This document shows positions 1 through 11,627 of a stretch of 64,000 bases of DNA, one piece after another. Every line of letters starts with the position of its first letter. Position 1 is the first letter of the stretch. Where the stretch lies: contig NC_070614.1 in assembly GCF_027172205.1 (NCBI RefSeq), positions 31,186,501-31,250,500 of the forward strand. Reading direction: 5' to 3'. This DNA is from Podarcis raffonei. Its lineage: Eukaryota; Chordata; Lepidosauria; Squamata; Lacertidae. The position numbers and the translations under genes were made by a program. The notes beneath the pieces were generated by a model, which did not search any database, was not told where the DNA came from, and saw only the letters and a program-made list of their open reading frames with translations.

Positions 1-434
1 CCACTGTAGATTAGGTTGGATGGGCCAGAAAGATCTAGGGCTGTCGGGGGGGGGTAGATTATCAAAAAGAAAGAAAGAAAGAGAGGGAGAGAGGGATGGA
101 GGGATGGAGGGAATAAGTGGGAAAACCAGTGGAAAAGCCAAAACATACCTTACCACTGGCTGAATCTTCCCAAGAGAAGGTAGGAGCCCTGACTTTCCTT
201 CCTGCCTGATACCACTTCCTTGAAGCAGCACCCTGCAGGATTGATGCCTTTGTGCAACAGCTGTTGAGCTAAGTCATAAATCCTGCAGGGTTCTGGTTGC
301 TCTTTCAATATGTTCTATCTGTCTATGCAGATATAAGTCCTGTTGAGTTTAATGAGACTTGCTCCCAAGACAGAATTGCAAAATAAATAATGGACAATTT
401 CAGAATTTGTTTCTTCTATTTTCTTCCAATTCAG

Positions 435-647
435 CTGAATTCCATACTGAAAAACATCCATTTTAACAATGGTGCAGGGCATGAAGTATTGATTGAATAT
501 GGAGAAGTTTCGGCTGGCTATGATATCATCAACTGGATCATTTATCCCAATTTCTCTGTCATTAAACCCAAGTTTGCAAGCATTTCCCCAAACCATGAGT
601 TCACCCTCACTGGGATAGACATTGTGTGGAACGACAGACTTAAACAG
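435..647 (+). CDS. V2R vomeronasal receptor, third-last coding exon (partial gene)
   Basis: This exon encodes the C-terminal end of the large extracellular ligand-binding domain of a type-2 vomeronasal receptor (family C GPCR, expected in vomeronasal neurons). The 71 codons begin LNSILKNIHFNNGAG and include SAGYDIINW and the tail IVWNDRLKQ; the first two blocks match the usual V2R pattern of this exon. It is bounded by an acceptor (polypyrimidine then CAG at 432-434) and a GTAGGA donor, both in phase 0, and has no stop. At 213 nt it is slightly shorter than the roughly 228 nt I recall for mammalian V2Rs. The exons carrying the signal peptide and most of the Venus-flytrap domain must lie left of the window; I see none in the first 434 bases. 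The family call is firm; the exact subfamily is unknown. Confidence 0.88.
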
Positions 648-1358
648 GTAGGATAATACTTAGCAGCTTATAGTCACAACTGAATAAAAATATGTTACTG
701 TCCAGATGCTGCAGTACTGTTGCCCATGGATCTTAGAGGTAAGATTAATGTTCTTGGAAGTAGGGACAGAGCAGAAACCCACAGAACTTGGATTTCAAAG
801 TGGACTCAGTTGATTCAATCTGGGTGGATCATGAACCAAAACAGATCATGAATCCTATAAATCTGCAGTCCCACAAGTCCCTTTATGAGCTAGTCCATGA
901 GCTTCTTCACTTGCCTTGTACTTTTATTATGATTATGATTATGATTCTTTGTTTCTACCTGCTTGCTCATAGGAGCCATGAGTGAGCTGGGCTTCTTTCT
1001 TCTGTGTGCTTTAAATAGAGCAATGGGACTTGATGATGTCCTGTTGCTCTCAGAGTCAAGTGCAGTGTGAAAACATGACTGTGTACACAAACACTCTATT
1101 GTAGTTGAGACTGCAAGAAACCCCAAGATTTGCCCATCCTCCTGAAATTACTCTTCAATCATCATATAAATCCCTGAGCCATTGGTGGTTGTTTGTCCAT
1201 CCCCACTGATATTTCCCCTGAAAATGTATTGTCAATGACTTTAAATAATTATTCAGCTGATTAGAGCAAGAAGTTCTGGGTTATCAGGTAGAATAGAAAT
1301 ATAGCTGTATTTGTATGAAAATTTGGATGTGACATAATATCCGTTTTCTAATCATTAG

Positions 1359-1485
1359 TTACCACCAAGTTCTAGGTGTGTTGAGAGCTGTCACCGTGGA
1401 CAGCAAAGGATGGTTCAAGAAGGCAAACCAAGTTGTTGTTATGGCTGTAATCCATGCCCAGAAGACATGTTTTCTAATGAGACAG
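1359..1485 (+). CDS. V2R cysteine-rich (NCD3G) exon
   Basis: This exon encodes the cysteine-rich linker that couples the ligand-binding domain to the membrane helices in family C receptors. Translation starts LPPSSRCVESCHRGQQ and continues through PSCCYGCNPCPEDMFSNET, with the expected spacing of CxxxC, CCYxC and CxxC cysteines (seven in this exon). The acceptor is ATTAG and the donor is CAG|GTAGGT. It enters in phase 0 and leaves in phase 1, which joins exactly to the next exon (a split Asp codon). At 127 nt it is close to the usual size of about 124 nt. No disabling change is visible. Confidence 0.88.
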
Positions 1486-1498
1486 GTAGGTGATATAC

Positions 1499-1820
1499 AG
1501 ACTGAGAGGAGATACAATAGCCAACTTCAAATATCTAAAGGGCTGTAACATGGAAGCAGCAGCAAGGTTGTTTTCTCCTTTCCCCAGATGGTAGTACCCA
1601 AACCAATGTCTTCGAGTTACATGAAAAGAGATTCCAGCTAAACAATCTGTCTGACAGTGGAATGAACTCTCTTGGGAGGTGGTGGACTCTCGTTCCTTGG
1701 AGGTTTTTATGCAGAGATTGGTTGGTCATCTGTCATGGATGCTTGAGTTGAGATTCCTGCATTGCAGGGGGTTGGACTAGATGATCCTCATGGTTCTTTC
1801 TGTCTCTACAATACTATAAA
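1499..1820 (+). mobile_element. CR1 LINE 3' end in V2R intron
   Basis: The sequence reads like the widespread sauropsid CR1 3' terminus: ACTGAGAGGAGATA, then TATCTAAAGGGCTGT, then GGAGGTTTTTATGCAGAG, then TGCAGGGGGTTGGACTAGAT, ending in a degenerate TCTACAATACTATA. It is 5'-truncated, in sense orientation to the receptor, and lies wholly inside the last intron, so it does not disturb the coding exons. It is diverged and therefore fairly old. Confidence 0.8.
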
Positions 1821-2168
1821 TTGAATTATATAATTACATGAGTTGAGTGCATTTAAATATGTACACAAAAGGGAAATATCTTCAAAGAAATTGACCGCAC
1901 ACATTTAGGTACACTTATGCCCACTAGTGACTAAAAGTTCTATCCTATCCATGGATATTCAGAGTTCTATCCTATCCATGGATATGTTTCAGGGACTTAC
2001 CACTAGGCAAAGTTTGTATAATGTTGGTTGGGAGCATCTGCTTTCAGTTAGATGTGAAACAGGGAGTCATTATTATCTAGCATTAAATTGACATACCTTT
2101 AGCTTTATGCAAACTAATAGAGGCATAGCAATGACAACACTTACTGATACTTTCATGATCCCTTTCAG

Positions 2169-3073
2169 ATGCAGTTCATTGTCTCAAATGCCCAGAAGAT
2201 CAATATCCAAATAGGAACAAAAACAAATGTATTCAAAAGGTTCTGAGCTTCCTTGCCTATCACGAGCCCTTGGGCATTGTCTTGGTTGTCCTTGCTATCT
2301 TTTTTGCTGCATTAACAGTTTTGGTAATGCACATTTTCCTTAAAAACTGGACTACCCCTATTGTCAAAGCCAACAACCGGAACCTCACCTGTGTTCTGCT
2401 TGCCTCCATCTTGCTTTGCTACCTTTCTTCCCTTCTCTTCATTGGCAAGCCTGGGAAGCTGGGCTGCTTGCTCCGGCAAACAGCATTTGGCATCATTTTC
2501 TCTGTTGTAGTTTCTTGTGTGTTGGCAAAAACCATCATGGTGGTCCTGGCCTTCCTGGCCACAAAGCCAGGCAACAGCATGAGGAAATGGCTAGGGCAGA
2601 AAGTAGCCACCTCCATTGTTTTTTTCTGCTCACTCATTCAAGTGGGTATTTGCATTGTGTGGCTGTTAACTTCTCCTCCCTTCCCCAAAGCTGACATGCA
2701 CTCACAGGCTGGACATATTATATTGGAATGTAATGAAGGTTCCATCACCATGTTCTACTGTGTCTTGGGCTACTTGGGCTTTCTGGCCATGATCAGCTTC
2801 ACAGTAGCCTTCCTGGCCAGGAAACTGCCAGATACATTCAATGAAGCCAAGTTCATCACTTTCAGCATGCTGGTGTTTTGCAGTGTTTGGATCTCCTTCG
2901 TTCCGGGTTACCTGAGCACCAAGGGGAAATACATAGTGGCTGTGGAAGTTTTTGCCATCTTGGCCTCCAACACTGGCCTCTTCCTTTGCATATTTCTTCC
3001 AAAATGCTACATCATTGTTCTAAGATCTGATCTGAACACAAGAAAGGTCCTAATTGAAAAAAAGAGTTATTAA
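2169..3073 (+). CDS. V2R seven-transmembrane terminal exon
   Basis: This is the last coding exon of the vomeronasal receptor. It completes the cysteine-rich domain ([15 protein letters not shown]) and then encodes all seven helices and the short tail. Typical family C landmarks are visible: YHEPLGIVL before TM1, KANNRNLTC in the first loop, [11 protein letters not shown] in TM3, [13 protein letters not shown] leading into TM6, and [16 protein letters not shown] after TM7. The acceptor is CCCTTTCAG and the phase joins the preceding exon. The frame is open for about 301 codons to TAA at 3071. The end, VLIEKKSY, differs from the more usual basic V2R tail. The gene is probably functional as far as it can be seen, but the 5' half is outside the window. 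Confidence 0.93.
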
Positions 3074-3514
3074 TCCTAAGTGTAACCTCTTATTAGTTGA
3101 CTTTCTGTTCATTGCAGGACTGATATCATATCACACAAAAAATCAGAGATTGGCTACTGTTTGAGACAAAAGTCAAATTTCAATGTTGTTGGAGTCAAAC
3201 CTTATTTCCATTGGGCAGATTGCCATCATTTTCATTGGGATGATCATAATATATTTTCAAACATCTCCTTGGAATAGAGCAGAAAATGGCAACCACACTG
3301 GCTTGGTTTACAAAAATTTGCTTTCCCCCTTGAAGTGCAATAGAAGGGTATTGATTTGAAACTCTCATTCCAGCCAACCTATCAACCTCTTCTAATATTC
3401 AGGTCTGAACTTTCAGTTTCAAAAATTCAGTCCCCTACTGGTATATTTATCTGTTCACATTATAGTTAATGAAATCCATGTGATGTATTTGCAAATTTAT
3501 ATTGTACTTTGTGT

Positions 3515-3675
3515 GAGGTTGCCCATGGGCTTGTTCTGGAAGCTCCAGCTGGTGCTTAATGCAGCAGCTAGACTGCTGATTGGGACAGACACCTGGGGAA
3601 AACCACTTCTTAGTGCTCAAGCAGAGCAAACAGCATTTTGGAGTTTCTCCAGATTGAGGGTTGCTCCAGTTTAGA
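3515..3675 (+). repeat. old LINE-like 3' fragment
   Basis: The segment TTCTGGAAGCTCCAGCTGGT followed by GCTTAATGCAGCAGCTAGAC resembles the near-3' region of an old non-LTR element common in reptile genomes. A related but longer stretch lies at 52086-52590. It is short and decayed. The class is inferred from memory only. Confidence 0.4.
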
Positions 3676-5862
3676 GCTAAATAATGGTTTTTTTGTGGAG
3701 CAAGGGGGAAACTACTCAGACCCATAATTCTAGGCACAGGTCGAGTGGAAGAGCCCTTAATCTTGATTCAATCCATAATAATTGTACATTTTGTACTTTA
3801 AAAAAAGAATATGAAATTCTTAATCTCTGGATAGCAGTTTTTTAATTGCTTCCCAGAGGTTCATTGCATGATTTTAGAAGATGGAATAATTAATACTTTG
3901 GATTTGTCAGTGATAATATAAGGAAACGTGCTATCTTTTCATTCTCTTTGCAGACTCAGAGTATCTTGAAATATGGGCCAATGTTGTCTTTCTATGGATG
4001 AAGTTGAATAGGAACAAGTAGGCATTGTGGTGTACATTTTTATCATCATGATTAGCATTAATTTGGCTTGAATCATTAAATAGTAGTATAACTTCTGAAA
4101 TAATTAACACACTGAATATCAGTAATACACACACACACACACACACACACACACTTAAAGAAAACTTGATGAGAAATACAGAGAAGTTTCCAAATTATTG
4201 GGTATAGGGAGCATTTGGTTCCATTAATCTGATATTCTCCTTCTGTTAGAACTTCTGCAGGGACATATTTGGAATATCCAAAAATAAGACTCTCACTGTT
4301 TGTCCCTCCACTTTTTTCCTGCTGGGATTTGTAAAGGTAAGCATCATAAATCCTGCTATGGGAATATGATCTCTTTCTGTACCATCAGATGACTTTTAGA
4401 GATTTATGTGGAGTTATTAGGGGTAGGCTGATAATTGCTATGTTAGAAAAGAGGAGCCTGAGATTGGATACACAAGCTCTGCCCAAATGTAGTTTCATAG
4501 ACCAATTTTGGTTTCCCTCACTTTCTCAGTTCTCCACGTTTCCGCATCAGTTTCTATTTAAAAAGATCTCATGAAATTTTATCACCACTTTAGTGTCCAT
4601 TTCTCCTAATATAAACAATTTTATGTGAAACTTTGCACAATATGCTTCTTTTATAATGTATTTAATGCTATTTTCACTAATATATGCATTTTCATGCACT
4701 ATTTACCTTAGTAAATACTTCTTTTTTTGCTAATGGTACTTGACTTATTAACTGCACTGTGAAATTCAAAAACATGTGAATTATCAAGGATGGCTGTGTT
4801 TCAGTTTTCATATAGTTTTGGAAATGTGAATTAGGTACATTTGCTTTGAACATGAACTGAATTATTCCCCCCACCACCACCACTGCCACTTTAACCATGA
4901 GGCTGGGGCAACATAGCTTTTGTATACATGTTTAGGTCTGGGTTGTAAAACATTTAGTACATAAATACTATTTCTTTGGCAAGTGGAGTTTTAGACTCCA
5001 CTGGTCCTGGCTGTATTGCTCCATTCAATAACTCATCAGGAATTAAGCAGAATGTTGTAGGGAGAGGGAAGAGAAAATAATATTAATAGGGTGTTTCACA
5101 ACTGAAGTAACATTCCTGATAATTTAATGAGGACCTCATAACAGCACTACATCCAGAATCTAAAATTACCACCTGGGTTTTCTCATACCCTTTAACTAAC
5201 ACATGTATCTCTTTGATGACCCAAATCATCAATTTGAAACATAAGAAAACTTTCTGTTCTTGAGTTAGAAATGCATTATAAATAAAACATGATTTTTTAA
5301 AAAAATGTTTCCTTAATTTTGTAATTTCCAAGAAATCCACCTGCTACAGATCCAATGTACAAGATCGTCCATCAACAGTTAAGAATTGGTTTCAAAAATA
5401 TATCAGCTGACCCCCTCATAAGGACATGAGAAGGACATTGGTTCAAAAAATTTGGTTGTTTCATCAAATTTGGCATTGAGTTCCTGATTCGACATTCAAT
5501 AATGACAACTTCATTTCTCTTCTGAGATACAAAGAAGCTGACTGAGAAAACACCCAGAAATCAAATGGGGAAGGGATGTTGAAGAGAGGGTAGGGGCTGA
5601 TTCCTGGTGGGAGATTTTCCATTATACTCAATGGGAGCAAAACAGAGCTTCATATTTCATATAAGATTTTGTTCCAAATAACAAATCAAAGCAGAACACA
5701 GAATCAGAACAACTGTTTTGGATGCAGCACCAATCAGGCTGCTTCCAAATGCTATAAATATGGATTAAGAGTGAATCTTGTGGTTGCTGCACATGCCTAG
5801 TGAACAACTCTGTTTCTTTCTTTTCCTTTCTTTTCCTAATATATTGTTTCCTATAGAATAGA
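3676..5862. other. intergenic, V2R to first OR
   Basis: No gene is recognised. An (AC)n microsatellite lies at 4127-4154. Open frames here are short and without recognisable domains. The OR promoter and 5' untranslated exons could lie here, but nothing decisive is visible. Confidence 0.5.
4127..4154. repeat. (AC)14 microsatellite
   Basis: A perfect AC dinucleotide run of 28 bases is read directly from the sequence. Confidence 0.95.
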
Positions 5863-6819
5863 ATGCATGAAAATATGGAGAAATATAATAAGACTATTGT
5901 GACTGAATTCATCCTTTTGGGATTTGAGACAATCCACTCTGTTGAGATTCTGATCTTCATTACCTTCCTGATTATATATGCATTGACCATTACCGGTAAT
6001 GTTACATTAATTGCACTAGTCCTGGCCAATCACCAGCTTCAATTGCCTATGTATATTTTCTTGATTAACCTTTCATTCCTGGAACTCATAATCACATCAG
6101 CTGTCATGCCTAAAATGCTAATAAATTTTATCACGGGGAAGAAGACCATCTCCTTTGTAGGCTGCCTTACTCAGTCCTTCTTCTATTTCCTCATGGGCTC
6201 AACTGAATTCTTCATTCTGGCTGTAATGTCATTTGATCGCTACGTTGCAATATGCTACCCATTGCGCTATGCATCCATCATGAACAGAAATGCCTGTTTC
6301 CAGCTCCTTTTGGGATCATGGATTGGTGGCTTTCTGATTATTCTAGTTCCCAGCATTGTAACAGCTGGCCTTCCATTCTGTGGCCCAAATATAGTCAACC
6401 ACTTCTTCTGTGACAGCGCCCCCTTGCTCAAGCTTGTCTGTGCTGACACATCATTGGCTGAAAAGGTTGATTTTGGGACATCTTGCATATTGCTTCTGGG
6501 TTCACTTCTTATAACAGTTGTGTCCTATATTTATATTATTGTTGCTGTATTGAAGATACCATCAACACAAGGTCGAAAGAAAGCTTTCTCAACCTGTGTT
6601 TCTCATATCACTGTGGTATCATTGTATTATGGGAGCTCAATAGTCATTTATGTCCGTCCGACCAAAGGGAACATTCTGGATTTCAACAAAATAGGCACAG
6701 TACTGAACACAATAGTGACACCCATGCTAAACCCTTTCATATATTGTCTCAGGAATGAGAAGGTGAAGGATTGCATGAAACTTTCATTCGGTAAAATCAT
6801 AATGTTTCTTAAGAAATGA
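5863..6819 (+). CDS. olfactory receptor, family 6/11-like
   Basis: This encodes an odorant-binding seven-helix GPCR, predicted to act in the cilia of olfactory neurons through Golf. It is an intact single exon of 318 codons, normal for ORs. Landmarks: N-glycosylation sequon NKT at 9-11, TEFILLGF at 14-21, TM1 GN at 45-46, PMYIFL at 62-67, the TM3/loop motif MSFDRYVAICYPLRY at 122-136, Cys101 and Cys183 for the TM3-loop disulfide, extra loop cysteines 173 and 193, SY at 221-222, KAFSTCVSH at 240-248, and PMLNPFIYCLRN at 287-298. MSFDRY, CGPNxxNHFFCD and YGSSIxIYVRP point to the family 6/11 group. A second Met at residue 5 (5875) is an alternative start. It stands alone on the V2R side of the cluster and is clearly diverged from 11a-c. 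Confidence 0.93.
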   Translation: MHENMEKYNKTIVTEFILLGFETIHSVEILIFITFLIIYALTITGNVTLIALVLANHQLQLPMYIFLINLSFLELIITSAVMPKMLINFITGKKTISFVGCLTQSFFYFLMGSTEFFILAVMSFDRYVAICYPLRYASIMNRNACFQLLLGSWIGGFLIILVPSIVTAGLPFCGPNIVNHFFCDSAPLLKLVCADTSLAEKVDFGTSCILLLGSLLITVVSYIYIIVAVLKIPSTQGRKKAFSTCVSHITVVSLYYGSSIVIYVRPTKGNILDFNKIGTVLNTIVTPMLNPFIYCLRNEKVKDCMKLSFGKIIMFLKK

Positions 6820-7094
6820 ATGTTACAGGATATTCCATCAATTGGAGTTTTAGGATTCTTTTATTTAAATGGAAGAGAGTCAGTATAAGACAGCATGTAG
6901 TATGTTGGACATAGGTCATGAAGACCAGATTCAAATCTCCACCTAGACAGAGAACTAACTTGGGTTTCTTAATTTCTGTTACTCTTCTGAAGGTTGTTGC
7001 AAAGATGAAATGTAGTTAGCCATGTATGTGCGCATTCCCACTATGTGTGTAACCTGGAAGAAGTTTGAAAGTGGACATTTTTGTTCAAAAATGG

Positions 7095-7100
7095 AATAAA
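7095..7100 (+). promoter_or_regulatory. candidate poly(A) signal after first OR
   Basis: AATAAA lies about 275 bases after the stop of the OR at 5863-6819 and is the first canonical signal I see downstream. Its use is inferred. Confidence 0.35.
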
Positions 7101-7269
7101 TAAATAGGTGCTTTTATTCCTCTGCTTCAATGGAATTAAAGTGGCTAAATTTGACTGACTAATGTCTTTTGTGATTTAAAGGGGAGGATGGGGGGCATAT
7201 TTTAATCTAAGTCTTTTTTATTTGCTAGAGTTATACACCAGATTTTCATTTTGGTGCTAACTATAAGTG

Positions 7270-7510
7270 TTTTAAATAAAACAGATGAGCAAACAAAATT
7301 GTATTTTGCACAGTTTTGTGGGTATAGTCTTATTTTCCCAACTCAGTATCCTTGTATATGTTGATGGACTCCAACTCTCTGTCCATTGGACATGCTGGCT
7401 ACAGCTTACTGGAGTCGGTAACCAACAAGATCAGAAGGGTGCCAGGGGTAATGAAGGAAAGGTGTAATGATTTGTGGACTGAGCCAATAAATTAAATCGT
7501 GGCACTGATA
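7270..7510 (+). repeat. paired intergenic repeat, copy 1
   Basis: This stretch is similar to 9320-9560. Shared blocks include ATGTTGAT(A/G)GACTC, (A/C)ATCGGACATGCTGG-like sequence and GATTTGTGGACTG followed by an AATTAA tract. Part of it resembles one arm of an old palindromic transposon. The two copies are diverged, so the duplication is old. Confidence 0.5.
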
Positions 7511-9093
7511 TTTTCTGTATAGGTGTGTAGCTGCCAAAGAAGTATCCCTAATTTTAGACGAGCATTATATTCTGTCAAAACTCATTGAGGTGCAACTGTG
7601 TGGATCTGCACATTCTCAGAGAAAGTTCCATTTTTCATATCAGCACACCTGAGAATTATCATAAAATACAATGGGAGAGGGAACCTTTAAAAATATATGC
7701 ACTTGCTAATGAAATCCCTCGAGGTCCAAGGCAAAAATCCTGAAAGCAATAACTTGGGTATTTGGGGAAGCTCAGTGCTGCTCTCTAAAAAGGTAAGAGA
7801 ATAAGAAAACCACAATGTGCTCATTGAGTGTTTCCCTACCCCCATAATGCCATTTGAAAACAGTTATTTGTTATCTCTCTATACACTGAAGGCAGCCTCT
7901 GCTAACTCCATTGTGTGAGGAAGCACTGTAGATTACTTTGATGGATGAACACTAGAACAGTGGAATAGAGAACGAGTGTATTGCATCATTGATCTAGGAA
8001 ATGGGGACCTAGATAGGACGCTGGAAGCTCTCAGTTGTGTGCCTTGTTCACTTTCAAAGCTGCCTTTGAGAAGACTATTGTTATGAGGTTCTTTTTTTGG
8101 GGGTGGAGTGGATAGGCTGTATGCCTGAGTCTCTTCTAATTCCTGAATCCAACCAGGATCCCATTGCTGGAACAGCCAGACATGATGCCCCTAAGTATGG
8201 GTTGTTAAGGTAACAAAGGAAGTGGCTCTCACCAGGAGGCATCCTTCCTCAACTATCTAGTAGTTACAAAGACAAAAACCAGAGTTAAGGTGCGAGAGAG
8301 CTAGAAGCTAGAAGCAGGAGGCTGCAGGCTAGGCAGCTCAGGGACAGAGCCATGCCTGATTTCTGCTGGAATCCAAGGCTGTGGCTATGGGAGAAGCAAT
8401 ATCATACTGGAGTGTTAATGCTACATCATAGGCTCAGGTTGCATATATATGTAAAAAACAACCATATATCATAAAGACACCACAGTCTCCACTGTCCCTC
8501 ATTCCAAGGAAGCCAAAACCTAGGTAAGCACCTAGAACCCCTGAATCTTGCACCACTCAGAGATTGGTGGTGCATACAACAATATAGCAGAATTCAAAAT
8601 CTCTGCAAACAAATGTTTATCAGTTCATCTCTCTTCTCCTGCATTGGAAACTTAGAGAGTTTTCAGCTTGGCCTTGTTTACGAAATGCTGCTTCACTATA
8701 CAGTTGAATGAAAATTGTATTCCAAAATGTAACTCTCAGCTAATGATTTCTATCCATAAGATTTTTGTCTTCAAAAGTTTGCTTTCTCTTCCTGCTTCTC
8801 ACACATTTGTCAAGAAAATGCACAATGGAAACTGAAGTAAAAAGGTTTTATACTGGTATGGTCTCTAAAGCTGCTAAAGAAATATGGTGAGCCGAAGCAA
8901 ACAATCTGAAGTCATAGCAAGAGAGATAATTTGTTGGAACCATGATAGAGGTGGATTTTAAACTCACCCACTGTGAAACCGCTTCTAAATCTTATGTGAA
9001 GTAGCTGAAACAGGTAAGACAACAGAACATCTCCTTTTTGCTAATTAGAAAATCATCTGAACCTCACTTTGTCAATTGGAAATTGTAATCTAT

Positions 9094-9236
9094 GGCAAGG
9101 ATGAGGAACCTGTGCTTTCCAGAACAGCTGTTGTTGGTCTGTAGCTGTACCATCCCTGACAAATAGTGAGGCAAGCTGAAGTTGATGAGAACTGGACTCC
9201 ATCAATATCTGGGGGGTCACAGGACCTCTAATCCTG
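9094..9236. mobile_element. old palindromic MITE-like repeat
   Basis: The left arm reads GATGAGGAACCTGTGCTTTCC and so on; the right arm reads GGTCACAGGACCTCTAATCC, its approximate reverse complement. It resembles a very common reptile palindromic element whose ends carry GGGAACCTGTGGCCCTCCAG. It is decayed and no clean target duplication could be read. Confidence 0.5.
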
Positions 9237-9319
9237 AGCTTGAGATACAAGCTAGGGATGATTCTGTATTTCTCATGTTTTGAATCCCAGAGAAAACTGA
9301 ATCAACTCTCACAGTTTGC

Positions 9320-9560
9320 ATTAAGATGAGCAAACCAAATTTTGTCGTGCACTGTTCTCTGTGTATGCCCACATTAGGCCAACTTGGTGTTCTCTGGATG
9401 TTGATAGACTCTTAACTCTCTAACCATCGGACATGCTGGGCTGATGGAAGTGGGAATCCAACATTGGAAGAACACCAGGTTGTGAAAGTCTGGAGTAAGG
9501 ATTTGTGGACTGGACCACTAAATTAAGTGATGGCATAAGAACAGAGCTAGTATTAGGTTT
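9320..9560 (+). repeat. paired intergenic repeat, copy 2
   Basis: Counterpart of 7270-7510, in the same orientation and about 2.05 kb further on. Shared blocks include TGTTGATAGACTC, CATCGGACATGCTGG and GGATTTGTGGACTGGACCA. It suggests an old local duplication between the first and second ORs. Confidence 0.5.
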
Positions 9561-10208
9561 CTCAGGTTTCTTCCAAATATGTATCTCTGTAGTTTCCATC
9601 ATCAAGTGTGTCAATGCAGGATCTTCTCCTTTCCTGGAACATAGTACTGCTTCTCTAAATGTCCTGTGGCCCCTGGTCCTTCAAGTAGCCTAAGTTATAG
9701 TATCAAACAACTTGCCTAATATAGTCTATCAATATTGAGGAACTACTTACACACACAAAGGTGGATTCTGGAAAGGGCTAGAACTACATTTAGTTAGAAT
9801 GAGATAGCTATCTTATGTGGCATATGCTGAGGGGCAGGGAGTGGTAGTGAGTGGTTGAAGTAAATAATTTCAAACCTGCCCTGTGCTTTCTAAACTAGTG
9901 TACTGTCCTGAGGTGTGGTGATGACCACAGCCCCATAACCGGATATGAAATTAGATTCAATGTTTGGCTTGTGATACTGGAATGTTGATCATCTTGTCCT
10001 TCACCACAGGCAAAAAAAAAATTATTGGGCTGGCCTAGATTTTAGGCAATTACTGGTGCTCTTGAAAATGGCATTCTTCAACATTTTAAGAGCCCAGATC
10101 CAACTTTATTTCATGTATTTGGGGATCTACATCTTTTTTGTTATATATTAATATGGTTGTAGTGCTGCTGCTGCTGCAACCTACCTTAGGTCCAGCTGTA
10201 GCCCAGTA

Positions 10209-10450
10209 TAGTGGAACCTTGGTTCCCAAACAGCTTAGTTGCCGAACAAATCGGCTCCTGAACACCACAAACCCGGAAGTAAGTGTTCCAGTTTGTGAAT
10301 GTTTTTCAGAAGCTGAATACCCGACACGGCTTTTGCTTGAGCGCAGGAAGCTCCAGCAGCCAAGTGGAACCCATGCCTTGGTTTCTGAATGGTTTCAGGA
10401 GACGAACAGACTCCTGGAACGGATTAAGCTCGAGAACCAAGGTACCACTG
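10209..10450. mobile_element. TA-flanked MITE, 242 bp (mariner-like)
   Basis: A palindromic element with ends TAGTGGAACCTTGGTTCCC and, in inverse, GAACCAAGGTACCACTG. TA dinucleotides flank it at 10207-10208 and 10451-10452. Its length equals that of the MITEs at 24333 and 47033, and the terminal sequence is a variant of theirs (ACCTTGG instead of ACCTCGG), so it is probably a related subfamily. It has no coding capacity. It ends 229 bases upstream of the next OR start. Confidence 0.75.
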
Positions 10451-10679
10451 TAGTGGGTCCAGGCCCACTTCATAGATGCCAGTGCTTTAAATAATACTGG
10501 AAGGCCTTTTTTTTCACCGCTGTAACTAACACTGAATTTCCCATTCACAATGAATATTTGATAGAAATAAATCATGGACATAAAGAAACTTTCTTTTTCC
10601 AAATATTTTTGTTATTATTGAAAAAGTGAATGCTCTCACTATGATAACTTCCTTTGCAGCTATATTGTAAGGACACCAA

Positions 10680-11627
10680 ATGGCTCTGAAGAAGTATAAT
10701 ACAACAGTGACAGAATTCATTCTCTTGGGTTTCTCTCAGAGTGCAAAGATTCAGTCCATTCTCTTCTTTATCTTTCTCACCATGTACATCATAACCTGGC
10801 TTGGGAACCTCACCATTATAATTACAGTGATTTACACACCCCATCTCCACACACCTATGTACTTTTTTTTATGCAACCTGGCTGTGATAGACATCAGTGA
10901 TTGCACAGTAACTGCACTCAAAATGCTGTGGGACCTCATCTCTCATACAAATTCCATCTCCTACAACTGGTGCATCACCCAAATGTTCTTCTTCCATTGC
11001 ACTGGAGGTGCTGTGGTATTCTTCCTAGTTGTTATGGCTGTTGACAGGTACATAGCTATCTATAAACCACTGCGATATTTACTTATTATGAACCAAGGAG
11101 CTTGCATAGGCTTGGTTATTGGAACATGGTTGGGTGGCTTTGTTCACTCTATTATCCAGGTAGCACTGGTACTTCAGTTACCATTCTGTGGGCCCAACAT
11201 TTTGGACAACTTTTACTGTGATGTTCCGCAAGTAATCAAACTGGCTTGCACAGACACATACATTACAGAGATACTGATGGTTTGTAACAGTGGACTGCTA
11301 CTCACACTGATCTTTTTTCTCTTACTTGTATCATATACTATGATTTTGGTGAAGATTAGAATGCATGTCACAGAAGGGAAGCACAAAGCCCTTTCTACAT
11401 GTTCTGCACAGGTCATAGTAATGAGCTTACATTTTGTTCCAGCAATGTTCATTTATGACCGCCCTTTCCGGGTATCTCCAGTGGACAAAATAACCTCGGT
11501 CTTGTACACTGCAATCACTCCAGTGCTAAATCCAATAATCTTTACTCTGAGGAACACAGAAATGAAAAACAGCATTAGAAAATTGGTTGGGAATAATATG
11601 TTATTCAAAACAACTGGATCAAAATGA
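10680..11627 (+). CDS. olfactory receptor, family 4-like
   Basis: An intact 315-codon odorant receptor in one exon. Landmarks: sequon NTT at 7-9, TEFILLGFSQ at 11-20, GN at 42-43, HTPMYFFL at 57-64, MAVDRYIAIYKPLRY at 119-133, LPFCGPNILDNFYCDVPQ at 167-184 (a family 4 hallmark), SY at 218-219, KALSTCSAQ at 236-244, PVLNPIIFTLRN at 281-292. The usual Cys after DRYxAI is Tyr here, and MAY is MAV. A good 3' splice site (CCTTTGCAG, ending at 10659) lies 20 bases upstream of the ATG, fitting the usual OR layout of a 5' untranslated exon plus an intronless coding exon. Its closest relatives here are the ORs at 15765 and 21217. Confidence 0.94.
   Translation: MALKKYNTTVTEFILLGFSQSAKIQSILFFIFLTMYIITWLGNLTIIITVIYTPHLHTPMYFFLCNLAVIDISDCTVTALKMLWDLISHTNSISYNWCITQMFFFHCTGGAVVFFLVVMAVDRYIAIYKPLRYLLIMNQGACIGLVIGTWLGGFVHSIIQVALVLQLPFCGPNILDNFYCDVPQVIKLACTDTYITEILMVCNSGLLLTLIFFLLLVSYTMILVKIRMHVTEGKHKALSTCSAQVIVMSLHFVPAMFIYDRPFRVSPVDKITSVLYTAITPVLNPIIFTLRNTEMKNSIRKLVGNNMLFKTTGSK

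Larger units (their letters stand above)
6820..9080. other. intergenic, no gene seen
   Basis: AT-rich sequence without a recognisable gene. It includes the left copy of the 7270/9320 paired repeat. The rest shows nothing I can identify. Confidence 0.5.

Noticed and set aside
5628-6029. 133-codon minus-strand frame
   Set aside because: It overlaps the upstream region and N-terminal end of a clear OR on the other strand and has no family features.
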